This document shows, in pieces, positions 10,590 to 24,000 of a DNA stretch of 64,000 bases. Position numbers and translations under genes: made by a program. This DNA comes from Filosporella fistucella. Lineage: Eukaryota; Ascomycota; Leotiomycetes; Helotiales. The notes beneath the pieces are model-generated. The model did not search any database, was not told the origin of the DNA, and worked only from the letters and a program-made list of their open reading frames with translations. The number at the start of each line of letters is the position of its first letter. Positions within the stretch are counted from its first letter, which is position 1. Location of the stretch: the NCBI GenBank assembly GCA_030077755.1, contig JAQJZZ010000011.1, positions 2,046,001 to 2,110,000 on the forward strand, written 5' to 3'.

Positions 10590-13500
10590 CTATCTTCGCA
10601 ATATGCTCATCAATACCTCATTACCTTGAACCAGACTCGAATTCTTTCCAGCAATGAACTTGACGGTTTCAAGGACCTTCTCCCGGGTAGGGTCGTCCAA
10701 TTGCTCTTGTGGGTCGCTGAGAACGGACGCAAAGACAGGAATGATTTGAGGAGTGAGTTGAAGAATTGTTGGGTTCTCGTGTTGATCTATTTTTTGTTAG
10801 TAAACGATGTTTCGAGTGCATGGGATTGTACTTACAAAGACCAGCAATGCAAGTGAAGATAGGCTCATTCTCCTCATAATCTTCCTTCAAAGGTAGAAGC
10901 TCCACAAGAGCCGGAAGAATATCCGAAATAGGAACCTTATCTTGATGAGCCATGATCATACGGCAAACACATCCGGAAGCGTTGTCCAGAGTTCGTGCGT
11001 GTTGGGTCTGGAGAAGAGGCTCTAGCTTAGACAATATGGTATTATAGCTTGGGAGATAGGTGGCTGAATCGGTGGAGTAGAAGACCAACAAGCCAATGGC
11101 ATAGGCAGCATTGGACTTGGTCTCAGCATCTTCATCAGAGAGGCGGTGGAGAAGGACCTTGAGAATTTGACTGGTGAAAGGTGTGACTGAAGCGCCCATG
11201 TTGCGTGTGCATTCCGCAATGACTCCGACGGCAGTGGATCGCTCATAATTGGTCTGCGAAGAAGCAAACTTCATCACAGGCTTCATGTAAAGCTTCCATA
11301 GTTCACCAAATTGGTCGCCGAGTGCCTTTGACATGCCAATAACTACATCAAGAGCAGTGTCGATGACAAGCCAGTCATATTCAGAAGACTCTTCCTCAGC
11401 CTCATCATTAGGGTCGACCTCATCGCCCATGTCTTGCTGGCAAGGATGTGACTTGGTGATGATTGAAACGACAGTGCTGGTCATGCTCTCTGCGAAGCCC
11501 TCCTGGGTCATGATCGCCGGGCCACATAATTTCAAGGTGGCCGAGACATTTCTGTTGATGTCGGTGACAACCGCCCTGATAATTCACGACATGTTAGCAT
11601 GTGTAAATATGAACCATTTGAAAACAGTGTAGAATTTGAGAAATGATCAGATTTTGATTACGCGTTCGCAGCATGTGCAACTTGTGCATCTGAGTGAGCT
11701 GGGTATAACGTCAAGTTGTTCATCATGTCATTGGCTTCAGGGGAACTTAAGTGAATAGAATGCTTACCGATCAACTTCATCGTCCCACAGTGACATCGTG
11801 GCAGTCGTAACAACCTCACCCAACTTGATCAGTTCGTTCGAGGGTTTTGACTTTAGAGGCAAGCCAGGTATCCATTTCTCGCCGGTATGATCCTCCATCA
11901 AAGCCCAGAGGCATGCATACGCACGCCACAATGTGCCGATAGCAGCCTTACGGACTCCCTCGTATGAGTGCTCAACAAGGAGAACTGTAGATTCGATTGT
12001 CTTCTCGAAGTATGGGACAAAATCTTTGCGGGTGTTGGACAAGACGTCGCCGAGAACTTCCACAGCGACCTCTTTTTCCAGAGCAACGGCAGTGACAGCT
12101 GAGAGATCATCCCAGTCATCTCCGTCATCATCCTCTTCCATTTCGTCGATATCCTCGGGGGCATCAGTAGCAGAAGCAACTTTAATCTTCTTTCCCGCGA
12201 TGATAACCTCTTGCCCTAGCAAGTCCTTGGCTTCTTCACCCAGCTCAACTTCGAGATCGTCCTCTTCTTGATCCAAACACTCCATGAGAGCTTTGACAAC
12301 ACCTGGCAAAAAGGGAGTAAACTCCTCCTTGTAAACCTTTGCCAAGGTGCTCCACAAGATGTAGCTAGTCTCCTTTAATCTTGGGTGATCAAGGTGAAGA
12401 CCCTCTTCGCTAGCGTGCATTAAAGGCTGGACATATGGCTGGAAAGCCTCCGCACCAACGGCTGTTGCCATACTGCCAATCGAATCACAGACGATGCCAC
12501 GGAGATCAAGCTCTTCAGTACTGTCCTTGATGGTAACATATTCGGAGAGTGCCTTGATGGTTGTCTCGAAGTAAGGCAAGAACGCATCCTCGGCAGAACT
12601 AGCAATAGATCCCATTGCACCTGCAGCGCTTGCTTTGACATTTAGATCTGGATGGCTAAGAAGTCTGCCGAGTCGTGGGATAAGCTCGGGCATGTATGTG
12701 ACCATGATCTCCTTTTCGATACCTTCGGTGACCGAGTCCAATGCACTACAAGATGATTTCAGGATCTCGAGGTTCTTTTCTTGGTCAGCTTCACTGGACG
12801 CTTGTGTAGTGGCGGAGTCAAGGTTTTTGAGCAAAGCTGGGACAAGCTCAGCATGATGTTTGCACAGTTCCTCAGCAAGATCATCAGCCAATCTGGCGAC
12901 ACCATTGAGAGCAGCGTTTCTGACGCCAATCTCCGGATCATTAAGAAGCTTCAGGACGCCTGGCATCAACTGATCAAGCTGGGTAGCGATAAAATCTGGG
13001 GCACCTTCAACACACATTCCGAGGGCAAGAATACCAGCTTGGCGGTACTTTGGGTTGCTGCTATTAACGTATTGCGGAAGGGCCGCCAACAAAGGAACGA
13101 TAACTTGACGAGGAGGGAGGCTTGTGGCCAAAATGTCCAGGAGTCCAAGGGCAGACTTGTGTGGAGTAACGTCATCCTCGTCCTCGTCGTCATCAATCTC
13201 GGTTGCAATCTGCATGCTCTTCAAGGTCAAATTTTCGCCCATTCCTTTAATGCCTTGGATTTTCATCTTTCGGTATCTGGCACACTGCATCAAGAAGGAA
13301 AGCGCTTGCGATCGGGACTCGTCCTCGATGGAGGTGTCTACAGCTAGGTCGATCATGAAAGTCAAAAGGTCTGCAAAGTGCTTGTTGATCAGAGCGGACT
13401 CGCAGCCAAGCAAGGTCTGGAAGACTTCAAAAGCTTGCATTGCACGGTCTTCATTCTTCTCATCGACGGCATTCTTGAGCACAGCAACCATGCTGGGGAA

Positions 13501-14171
13501 GATTTCGACAAAGCGAGCCAAGTTTTGTGGGTCCTCATCAGGCTCTATCAACATAGCAACTCTGCTCAGGCAAAGAAGAGTGTTGATACGAACTTCAGCG
13601 CTCTCAGGATCCTTGATTGTGATACTGAATAGCGAGAACAGGGCTGGAAGTTTGTCCTCGAACTCATCTCCTGTCGCCTCCAAGAGAGAAAACAGGATGT
13701 AAATGCCGACTTCGCGGTGTGAGACTTGTTTAGAGGTTGCAGCCTGTTGCAGCATTTGTGGGAGATCCGACCATTCCCCATCAGCAAGATCGATTCGTGC
13801 GATAGCGGCAATGACGCGTGCAGATGAGTGACGCACGAGAGCCTTCTCCTCACTAATTGTTGACTGAAGGAGCTTTTCGCGGATGGCTGGCTTCTGTTCC
13901 GCGGGAAGGGAAGGCCAATGCTTGTTGATCAAACGTAGGGATTCTACTGCTGCCTGTTGGCGAACTTCGGGGGCATCGTGGGAAGTGAGAATGAGAAGAA
14001 GCCACAGAAGTGATTGTGGATGAGGATAATAGGTTTTTCGAAGCTCAGTGGTGGCCGCTTTCACTCTCTCAGTATCGGCTGGAAATTGTTAGTATGGATG
14101 CAGAACTTCGGTTTTGAATGCGTACGTATTTGAATGCTCTGTAAGAGCTCAAGAAACTTTTGTTGATCCAT
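10590..14171 (-). CDS. KAP123: Importin beta-4 / Kap123 karyopherin
   Basis: Exons 14126-14171, 11768-14078, 10836-11575 and 10590-10786 (minus) encode 1097 aa, matching the size of Kap123/importin-4. The N-terminus MDQQKFLELLQSIQI leads into HEAT repeats across the whole length (for example YPHPQSLLWLLLILTS, HPDLNVKASAAGAMGSIAS). An acidic loop lies at EDIDEMEEDDDGDDWDDLS, and the C-terminus is PTREKVLETVKFIAGKNSS. Kap123 imports ribosomal proteins and histones H3/H4 into the nucleus, releasing cargo on RanGTP binding. The intron at 11576-11767 (192 nt) is longer than the others, and splicing across it restores DDEVDR|AVVTDINRNV. The first exon is only 46 nt. Confidence 0.93.
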
Positions 14172-14443
14172 AATTGTTTTTTTTGCACGCGTGAAGCGTA
14201 CGAGGATCAGAATGGAAGTTCTCAGAGGTGGTTGTTGTTCAAGACATGGACAGAACGGAGACTTTTTATGTCCAGCAAAAAAAAATTATGGCTTCCCCCA
14301 GCTAGCGTGCCCCTCTCAAAGTCCATGTCACGTGGATTTTTACCCACTCTGCTGCCAGAGTCATCGTTGGACATACTTTTATTTTGCCAACGCATCTCCG
14401 GCTCTTTACCTTCGAATAAAACCTAGGATTGCATTCATCCACT

Positions 14444-15012
14444 ATGGCCACTCCAAGTAGCTGGTATCGGGACAATTTTCTCATTTCCACCAACCCCTCA
14501 CTTATTCAGCCGCCAGCTATCAATGCAGCTTTTGGCTCTGAAGCCCTTTATTGGGCCAAGTCGTTAGATGAACCTCTGTTGAGGAAGATGTTGGAGAATT
14601 CTTTATGTTTTGGTGTTTATGAGCTGCCGGATTCTTCTTCGGCGATTGCTGGTCAGCCTTTTGTCTTTCTCCTCCTTGTATATCCACCTAGCTGATCAAT
14701 GCTTCCCCCGAAGGCCGCAGTGGTCCCCGTCAAATTGGTTTGGCAAGGTTGATTACAGATGAAGTTTCAACTGCTTATCTCACTGATGTTTACATATTGG
14801 ATGAATACCAAGGCAAAGGCCTGGGGAAATGGCTAATCAGCTGCGTTGACGAAGTAATGTCATCGTGGCCAGCTTTCAGAAGAGCGCTTCTTATCACTAG
14901 TGGTACATCAAAGTTCTATGAAGACAACCTTGGGATGGAAGAACTCCAGGCTGGTGATATTGGTCTGAAAGTTATGACAAAAAGAGGGCCCGGCTCAACG
15001 ATGCACAATTGA
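14444..15012 (+). CDS. GNAT-family N-acetyltransferase
   Basis: Exons 14444-14651 and 14714-15012 give 168 aa. The acetyl-CoA binding motif A is clear in LTDVYILDEYQGKGLGKWL (Q-x-x-G-x-G), followed by FYEDNLGMEEL typical of the C-terminal half of GNAT domains. The N-terminus DNFLISTNPSLIQPPAINAAF resembles fungal GNAT proteins of the YPL/“FR47-like” type. The substrate is unknown. The intron donor GTCAGC is weak, and the acceptor at 14713 was chosen because it restores the frame GRSGPRQIGLARLITD. The gene lies 272 bp from KAP123 in divergent orientation, so the two share a short bidirectional promoter, and it is convergent with the amidase only 106 bp downstream. Confidence 0.85.
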
Positions 15013-15118
15013 ACTGCGGCAGAGCATTCACGTACGGGTCGACACTCGAGTCCGATATTGAATCACCTGTACTACTCAATCATTTGATTTTGGATGTATG
15101 GCTATTTCATCTGAACTC

Positions 15119-17540
15119 TCACTTCTGTATACTTTCGAACGTGTTCGACCCGACTTGTACCCTGCTGGCCATTCCGCTTTGTATTATTGTCTGCTTGACT
15201 TGCTCTATCAGCCATAAATCCGTGTCTGTCTGTGATTAGCTATGCTGAGCGAGGACTCGGAATTCCTACCTCGTGATCCCAGAATAGTCACGCTCACTGG
15301 TTGATAAAATTCTTTGGCGATATCGGCAGCTGAGTGGTATCGTCGCTGTCCAACTGCAAATATTGTTAGTAATGAGTCGATCGAACCTATCTGCTTGTCA
15401 TTAAATACTGGGTACAGAAACAGCTGGGAGCCCTCCAAGAACTGAGAAAGTTGTATTCTGAAGCCCAAACCCTTGCCACTTATTCTTGTCTTCCAGTGTT
15501 CTGTGAGAAGTTCATTAGAATCAAGCCTTTTAAAAGATGTAATCCAATTTCTTGTACCGAGATACTTTGACTCTGGGACTAGTATCTGAGTCACCTCCTG
15601 GGAGAACCATTATTGTTCCGGGCCTGAATATTTCCTTCGAGAGAAAGATGCTGAACATCTCCTTCTCTCGCTTTGCTTGAGAATACTGGGCATCTGATAT
15701 TGTTTCGCCCAAGTCCCTACATCTTTTAGTCTATGTAGCATGTATGCATGAAGGTCAGCAATGTACCACTTAAACCTGATCAAAGGATCTACTGCTGGCT
15801 CGCAGCCGAACTTTTGGAGGTAACCTTGTCTGAATTCTAAATTGTTATGATAAGAGTCATATAGCTGAATGTTTGCGACAGTCTACGAGATTTTAGTTCA
15901 ACGGCAGGTTTTCATGTCTGGGGAAAGAAATAACACACGCTAGAGATAAATTCTTCTAGCGGTTTCATGCCCTTTGAAACCAACGTGGAGCTCTCCCAAT
16001 ATTTAGCGATGCTGAAATATGTTGCAGTCACTCCGCAGTAAGTCTCAAGATAGAGAATAAATTCTTGAATAAGTTGAACCTTTGGTTGAACGTGTTTTTG
16101 GAAACACTCTTCTGGCACGAGGATCCGGGTTGGCTTCTAACTAAATTTCAGCAGCAGACACGCCCGAATTTCTCAAATTTAGAGCATCGTACATCCATTT
16201 CGGTCAGAGCGGTTAAATAACCATGCGAGTCTAGATCTGTGGGCTTGCCAAACCAGTCTGCCGCAAAACTTGACAAGTCCTGTATGCTTCGTGCAAAATG
16301 CCCAGGCGTGTCTAAGAGGCTAGACACAGGTAAGCCGCCAATATTTGAAAGTGCACCATGGGTGGGCCGCAATCCAAAAATCCCACAGGCTGCTGCTGGC
16401 CCTGTCATACTCCCCAGACCTTGGCTCCAATGTCAGCTCAATGCTATTGTAGGTTAGGCAATTCTTACTGTCTGATCCGATGGCATAGTCCAGCCACGGA
16501 TAGGCGGCAATGCTTACAGCGCTTCCACTACTGCTGCAATCAGGATCGAGCTGTTCGTCTCCTCGTCTGGAATATTTGTTTAGCATCTATTTTTTGAAGG
16601 TCACCAAAGACAGTTCGTGGAACTCTCACGGATTCGTTGGGCAAACTTCTTCGGTCCAATCACCTGCAGACATCTACCAGAATTAGAGTCAGTATTGCTA
16701 GTCCAAGTCCATTGCACTTGTTTTCCTACACCTGAAGCAAATTGCACCGTCTTTGTTTTGCCGACCACAATTGCGCCAAGTTTTAAGAGCTTTTCTATGC
16801 ATTTTGCTGTCTTGGTAGCAGGTGATTGCATTTGATAATACGCTTTGCACGAGGAGCCGGTTCTCAAGCCCTTTAGATCATAAATGTCTTTCACGGCAAC
16901 GCGCTTTCCTAGGAGTGGGCTTTTAGTGAGAGCCGAATTTTTGAAGTAACATCGAGATGGAACCGGTATGAATGAACTTGGGCTACGCTGGAAGCTGATT
17001 TGGAACATTAGTGTGGAGTCTATGTTCCAAACTAGAGACTGACCTGGCAGGACTGGTATCTCGTTGCACAACCCCATACATAAATGCATTATTACTGTCT
17101 GAATAAAGTCTGTATGCCTTGTGAAGTTTCTTTCCCGTCAGGAAATATGGACCATCGGCTGGTAGGTTGATACTTTGGTCATTTAAATTGAAGCATGTCA
17201 TGTCTCCGCCAAGCTCCAACGGTCCTTGCACACACCCTTTCGCGAAACTTACGATCACAACCTTGGTAAAAGAGGGGCTTATAACATCATCACTCCTGAG
17301 GAGGGAATCCAAGTGCGAGTATAGGCTATCAAAGGTGACCATCTCCCAGTCGGAGGTGTTGACGAAAGTTACCGGTAACTGAGGTAATCCATATTCGAAG
17401 TGGCCGTTCAAGCTACAAACAGCTCCTTCACTAGCCAAGTATAAGGATTCAACGAGTTCAATGACGTGTGGAATTGTCATTATAAAGCCGTGATATCGAA
17501 AAGCATCCAGTATGACGATGTGTGGTATCAAACTGATCAA
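15119..17540 (-). CDS. Amidase-signature family hydrolase with N-terminal extension domain
   Basis: Eleven exons on the minus strand: 17044-17540, 16718-16994, 16630-16673, 16469-16566, 16193-16419, 15939-16136, 15767-15882, 15558-15716, 15409-15500, 15270-15353 and 15119-15225. They join in one frame to 632 aa. Catalytic elements are intact: the Lys in VVGKTKTVQFAS, the cis-Ser in DCSSSGSAV and the nucleophile Ser in AIGSDSLGSMTGPAAACG. The start VAVKDIYDLKGLRTG and the end VPIGQRRYHS, VSVTILGSRG, DTDLWLIEQ are typical of fungal amidases. The first ~170 aa form the extra domain of this fungal subfamily (LPADGPYFLTGKKLHKAYRLY). The substrate amide is unknown. The usual T-G-G before the nucleophile is S-L-G. 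The start could also be the Met at 17480. Several introns are short (43-44 nt), so individual boundaries are less certain than the gene itself. Confidence 0.82.
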
Positions 17541-18233
17541 CTGTAAGTGAGGGCAAGTCTATGTGGATATGAGAGGTCTGCGAGGAATTATGAAGCGTGG
17601 TTGCAAGTGCCTATGATCGAAACTCTAAGCAGTCAATACTCTCGAACCAATCCCGAAGGATCAACATGAAAAGATACGTAGATAAGTACCGAGACGTCTG
17701 CAGATGATGCCACGTGATATCAGAAAGTGGGGACCCCCACCGCTGTGCTCTGTGGATTTGTGTAGTATCTGGTACCTATTTGATCTTTCGATTTGGTTAT
17801 ATTGATGTTAGCGTGTTATGATATGTTTGTACTAGGAGTAAAAGTACTAGCATTATGGTGAATTGGAAGTGACGATACATTGTGAATTAAATTCCAACTT
17901 GAGTTGATACATCATGTGACCAGCCTTCACTGACTCCGATATGTAGCTCCCGTGTTGTATTTCCGTAAATCCCTTGTACAACACGGCCCAAGGCAGGTAC
18001 ACCTCAAGACTCACTGTCCTTATCTCAGACATGCCAATCAATTCGAGCATTTAATGGCAGTACACTCGCGACATGATGTCCGATCGCCGTCGGGAATATT
18101 TCACCAAACCCTGACTCGGCGGCTAGTGCTTATGCCAATCTAAATCTATCATAAACATTATTTTCGACCTCCTAAAGAAATCTGTTTCCCCATATACCCT
18201 AAAAGATCTCATATCGGGGTCGCCTACTTCAAA
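17541..18233. promoter_or_regulatory. Shared divergent promoter region, amidase / P450
   Basis: 693 bp between the 5' ends of the amidase (minus) and the P450 (plus), the only place for both promoters. No open frame with support lies inside. No binding site could be assigned with confidence by eye. Confidence 0.5.
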
Positions 18234-20062
18234 ATGGTAACTCTAACGAATTACAGCTCTGGGAGCAATGCATTTGACAACGTGTTGCTGACTTTTCTCG
18301 GTCTTTTGGCCGTCTTCACGACAACTTATGCCTATACAGAGAGTCGATTCTGGTTACAATCTCGTGGGAAAGCTGGCCGCTTTCAAGGCCGCGAGCCCCT
18401 CACTTTGCCATATACAATTCCTTGGGTTGGTGGTGGATTTAGGCTTCTAAATCCTCATGCAATGTATGAGTATGCAAGGTCAGAACCCCTCTTTCACTCT
18501 AATTTAGATCAAAAGAAACGACTTAAGTTTAGCTAGAAGCAAATCTCAAAATGATAGACCTGTCCGGCTTAGAGTCGGACCAGTGGGAATATATGTTCTG
18601 TTTGGCGATAAAAATATCAGGACCATTTTCAAGAACTCAAAGGTCCTCAGCAAGCTAGCCTCGTCAATGATGTTGCTCCGAAATTCTGGTATGCCAGAAC
18701 ATGATGTCAAGATCATGGCAAGCGATACATCTGGTACGGGAATTACTCCTATGACTTCCGTGCCAGACGAGAAACGAGTCTGGAAGAAGACTCATGAAAC
18801 TGGTGTTAAGCATCTCTCAAGTGGAAGCTCGGTGACCATTCTCACCACCAAATTCATGGATTTCTTCGTTGAGGAGTTGGATATAGAGCAGAAAGGGCAA
18901 TCTTTCACAGTACCGTTATTTGATTATCTCAAGAAAGCCATGTTCAGGGGATCAATGACCTCGGTTGCGGGTACTGATTTCTTCAAGCTGAACCCTGGTC
19001 TCCGTGAAATATACTGGAATTACGATGACACATTCCTGTTGACGGCAATTGGGATGCCTAAACTGGTGTATCGGAAAGGCCATGTGGCAAGAGATCAAAT
19101 GTTGGAAGCAACCGTGAAATGGCTGAAGGACGCCTGGACGAAATACGACGACATCGATGAGAATGTAGAGTGGGAGGAAAGTTTCGGGTCAAAATTCGTC
19201 CGGTATCTTGTTCTCGACCTCAAAAATTCTGGTCTCAGCACCGAAGGACAAGCTGCGTGCATGTTACCCATGATTTGGGCGTAAGTATTGCGAGACATTG
19301 GGAAGGACTCTTCGCTGACAAGATTTCAGCATCAACTCAAATGCGATTCCATGTGCTGTATGGGTGATTTTCGAAGCACTTCAGCACCAAGGTCTCTTTC
19401 GACGGCTGCGAGACGAGATCTCCGCTACAGCATTCAAAGACGAGAACGGGGAGCTTAAAATCGATGTGCCGAAACTCATTTCTCAATGTCCACTTTTACA
19501 ATCAGTGTATCTGGAATGTCTGAGGGTCCGAAGCTCAAATACTATCATGCGGCAGATCACAGAAGATCTCGAGGTCGATGGTTACATTCTCAAAAAGGGC
19601 GTAAACATAATGTCTCCTTCTTGGCTGCCCAGTCACGGGCCCCTTTGGGATGTGCCTGGTCATCCAGCACATTCATTCTGGCCGGAACGATTCATTGAGA
19701 TGCCGAAGCTTGCTCCTGAAAATCCGGATGAAAAGTCACAGTATGAACTGGCTATGAAACCGGACAACTTTTTCCGTAAGTATTTCCATTTCCTCCGCCA
19801 CAGTACTAAGAAGCGTTTTTGCTAACCGTTACCAGCCTACGGAGGGGGAAATGCAATTTGTACTGGTAGATTCTTTGCCAAACAGGAAATCTTAGTTGCG
19901 GCTGCTATTCTGATTATGAAGTTTGATATCGAGCCCCAGGGTTGGATACATCATAACGGAAAGAAATCTGATAGAATTGCAAAGGTAGATGAAGGATATG
20001 CGGGGGCCGGTATCCTGCCTCCAGATAGGGATCTAATGGTGAAGTTGAGGAGGATTGCTTGA
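18234..20062 (+). CDS. Cytochrome P450 monooxygenase (CYP7/CYP8-like class found in fungi)
   Basis: Exons 18234-18478, 18537-19280, 19330-19775 and 19836-20062 encode 553 aa. An N-terminal membrane anchor (NVLLTFLGLLAVFTTTYAY) is followed by the hinge LPYTIPWVGG. The I-helix region reads WAINSNAIPCAVWVIFEA. The ExxR motif is LECLRVRSS, and the haem-binding loop is YGGGNAICTGRFFAK with the axial Cys. All key residues are intact, so an active ER-bound monooxygenase is expected. The I helix lacks the classic A/G-G-x-D/E-T and has N-A-I-P, as in sterol 7-alpha-hydroxylase and prostacyclin-synthase-like P450s, which may mean unusual oxygen activation. The substrate is unknown. Its divergent pairing with the amidase could mean co-regulation. 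Confidence 0.92.
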
Positions 20063-21006
20063 TAGACAACAAGAATGAAAAATTGCATTTCGAAGGAGAT
20101 TGAACGTGCGACGCATCGTTCGACATTTTCAAGATCAAAGGTTGGGGAGGACGAACGAGTGGGTGACGAGTTTTCACAGTGTATTTGACCGAGCCGGCTT
20201 TTGTTCTTGGGATGTGGTACAGCGATTTCGCCCCCCGATCTTGCTGCAGCAGCAGACTTATGGGTGCGCCTGATTCTATGCACTGGGGCACCTCAACCCT
20301 ATCGAAATTCAAATCTTGATTCCATCAGATCACTGCTTCTGCTTACCTTCACTACATTCGATTTCTCGCGATGACTCGCATCACAAGGCAGCAAGTCGAC
20401 CCAAGTCAGTAGCACACAAGTAATGTGAGCCCAAATGCTATAAATGCTTGTATTGTTTTTGATTATCGCTATGTGATCTTCTAATGAAAAACCCCCTAAC
20501 TTATGAACATCCCCTATGAACTATCCTGAGTTATTGATGTCCATTCGGGGGGCTGTTATCCTTAGCATCTATGCTGATGAAAGAGGGGTCATTTTTGCGC
20601 TGCAAATTTCAAGAAAGTAGTGCAGGTAGAAGTGATTGCAAAGACAGCAACAGTGGCTGGATCTGCTGATTCTGACCTGCTGAAATTTTTGGTATGTGTG
20701 AAAAGAGAGTTGATGCCTTGAGAGTGTCAGTTTATGAGATCAATCAGATTCTGCTCAGGCATTAGCCACTGTGTTCATCGTTTTATTATACACTCACCCC
20801 TCATCAGATGGCTAGATGAAAAGCCGAGCCAAGGAAAGACAAAAAGATATCTGCCAAGGAGACTTTATCGTTCCTTGACATCGCGCATAGAGGATTCCAT
20901 TGTATCCTGTGGCACTCCTTGCTCGAATTTCGCTTCGACATTTTTCACGAAATCGTCCCAGGTTTCTATCATTGTGTCAACAGGTTTTGTCCCAAAAATT
21001 CATTCC
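20063..21006. other. Convergent intergenic region
   Basis: 944 bp between the 3' ends of the P450 and the SNF2 gene. Frames at 19914-20312 on the minus strand overlap the P450 3' end and look random. No gene is supported. Confidence 0.5.
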
Positions 21007-24000
21007 TCACATACCCTCAGTGCCCCCAAGAAACTGCTCCAAGTCTGCTCTCCTAGGTTCATCCTGCATGATAGCGTTGATATCTCTCTCCTTCTCACGT
21101 TGCACTACCAATGTCAGTCTGGTAATTGAGGTAAAATCTTCATAACTCACATCTTAGAATGAGTCTCTTGTCTACAGAATCCTCGACTACTGTCTTTTGG
21201 TAATGACTCTCTTTCAGCTGACCGAAACGGTAGACTCGACCAAAAGCCTGATTGTCGCTATATTATGTCAATGAGGGGATATAAAACACAATTATTAGTG
21301 GATCTTACATGAAGGTATTCCACCAGATATCGCTAGGCGACGTTAGCAGTACCACTTATTGCCATGGAGCGATGAAATACGTACGCAACAATAACGTGGT
21401 TAGCGCAAGTTAGGTTTAGGCCAATTCCGCCACATTGCAAGCCAGCAACCAGGATTTTGATTTTTGGATTATCTGCGAACATGTCCGCGGTATCCTCTCG
21501 CTGCTTCGTAGTCATGTCTCCCTGTATTCAAATTGAGTCAAACTATTAAGCCAGCCGTGAATTTATAGACTTACAGAGAAGTAAAGAAAATCAAACCCAC
21601 TCCTCTGCAGCATGGATCCGATCATTGTCTGGAAATGTCGAAACTGTGTGAAGATGATGATCTTATCATCTGGAGCATCACGAAGCCATACGCTCACTTG
21701 ATCCAAGAGTGCTAGTAATTTAGCACTTGGAAGTATCACGAGTTTTCCTTCATCGAGTCTTTCTAGCCATAGTTTAAATCCAGGCTGCTTTGGGCTGGGT
21801 GATGGCCGGAAAGCCTTGAAATCCCTAGCCATCGGGTACTTGCCTCGTCTGTGCTGGTTGACCCGTCCATTTGCTCTTTGAGTGTACAGCGGCGTGGTTG
21901 TTGTATCACTATAAGGCTCAGAGCATTCGGGACAGAGCATTACCTACGGAAGGTGAGTCACATTCCAGATGCCATGTAAGGAAAACGTACTTCGGCACCC
22001 TCCTCAGACATTTCTCTGTGTATCTGAGCCTCCAGACAGGACTTGCAAAAGATATGCCCGCATCTACTCAATTGGAAAAGGTCCTCCGCTGGAGATTTGC
22101 ATGTCAAGCAAATGGTTGCATCCTCTTCGACCATACCTTTGTAGACCCCCTTCTTTTTGTCGTCGATGAGTTTTTTTAACCCTAGTGTTGATCAGCTAGT
22201 CCATAGAATACAAAAGATATTCGCATAAGCTTCTTACAGACGAATAAGTTATAAGCCATGGTCGAGCTGCCAGCGGACATCATCAAGCTTACTTTCTCAC
22301 GCAGCCATTCTAATTCACTTGGTGTAAACATGGTCTAATTCTTAGTCAGCTATCCCGTACTCGGATCAAGATTCTTACTGCAAGCTGTGGCGCAATGATA
22401 TCTGGGTTCGCAAGGAATCTTTCAATGTTAGTGGCTGATCTGCTTTGTCACGGGTTGAACTTACTGTCTTTGGCGGGTGAGTTGTGCGTAATGATTGCGC
22501 AGGGGCTTTCGAGGATCATTATCTTCCAGATCCATATTTCGAAGCTCCCTAAATCGGACCTCAAGAGCCTGCAGGAGGAGCAGCTCGGAAGGTTGCGACT
22601 GAATGTGTCTTACATATCGATAGTCTTGCGGGAGGGGGACGATGGACTTGCCGAGCAATTTGTCTCTCATAGTTCGACTGTGGTAAAGATCAATGAATAG
22701 TGTAAACAAGAATTTCATCAAGAACACATACTGGATGAGACAATTAGATAAGAGCTTGCTGAGGCACTTGAAGGATATTTCCTAAAGTCATGTCAGATTG
22801 CATGGTACGTATCATGGTAGGATGTGATATCTTACATCATGACCACAAAACTGTACTATAAACCTGTCTCAACATTAGATCATACTCACGAATAGTTACT
22901 CACGAATACTCACTGTGTCGGAGTGAGACCCATCGTAATAGGTTCTCCTATGAAGCGAAGCAGGGGCCAGAATTCTAAGATATGTCAGAAGGACAATCCA
23001 AGGCTCGAAGATCTTGAACCCTACCGGAATAGCGATTCATGATCGGGTTCTAAAGGTGTTAGTCACAAGAGTATATTGTTGTTGGATTGTAAGCTTACTG
23101 CACTGAGAATTAACTTGTGGTGTCCCTGCAGCTTTAGTGCTGCCCGACTCGTGCAGCTTTTGTAGTTTTTGATCATATGCTACAGTGGTCAGAATCCACA
23201 CTCTATCCGGACATGACACTTACACCCTCATCAAGAACGATCTATGGATTTAGAGATCAGTGCTAAAGCCAACAATATTGGAAGAGACGCTTACCCGATA
23301 CCAAGTCATTCGATGCAATAGTCCCCTCTGGTCCCAGTGCTCATTGATAAATTTTTCATATTCCTCGAAGAGATCCAAGTCTTCATCAACCCATTGTTTA
23401 ACCCTGGCTTTGCCAGGATTGGGAAGACTTTTGATAAGTTCAGGGTAAGTTGTAATCACAATGTCATTGAACTTCAATTTGGCCAAAGAGTTGTCCTGTG
23501 TTTTTGAATAGAACTGTGAAACCTTTTCGCTCAAAATAGGGGCATGCTTTAAGATTTCTTTGTACCACTGACCACGCTAATAGCATATCAGGGAGTAGTC
23601 GGTCATATCTGGAGGAGTACTTACAATCTTGCTGGGGACGATAATCAATGTTGTCTTCTCGTTGCGGAATACATGCTCGGGAGATGGCGGATTGGCAACG
23701 ATCGTCTAAAATTGTCAGATTAACCTTGTCAAGATAGATTACGACTCACTGCAATGGTTTGCACTGTCTTTCCCAACCCCTTGAAGAAAGTGTCAGCATG
23801 TATTATATTAACAGGGCAAGACCAACTCACCATTTCATCTGCACAAATAGAACCATAAGGTCCTTCGTCATCACATTCTCGCCCGACTATGAAAGAAACA
23901 CCAATGAGCTGGTGGTTCAGTAGAGCTAGGGAAGAGTCAACAAAATTTGCATGACGGGCAATAGTAGAATAGACTGTTGAAACTTACTGCTTAGCATCCC

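Noticed and set aside
16983..17540. An apparent separate 185-aa protein.
   Set aside because: It is the first exon of the amidase read past its donor; the GTCAGT...AATCAG intron links it to the catalytic part.
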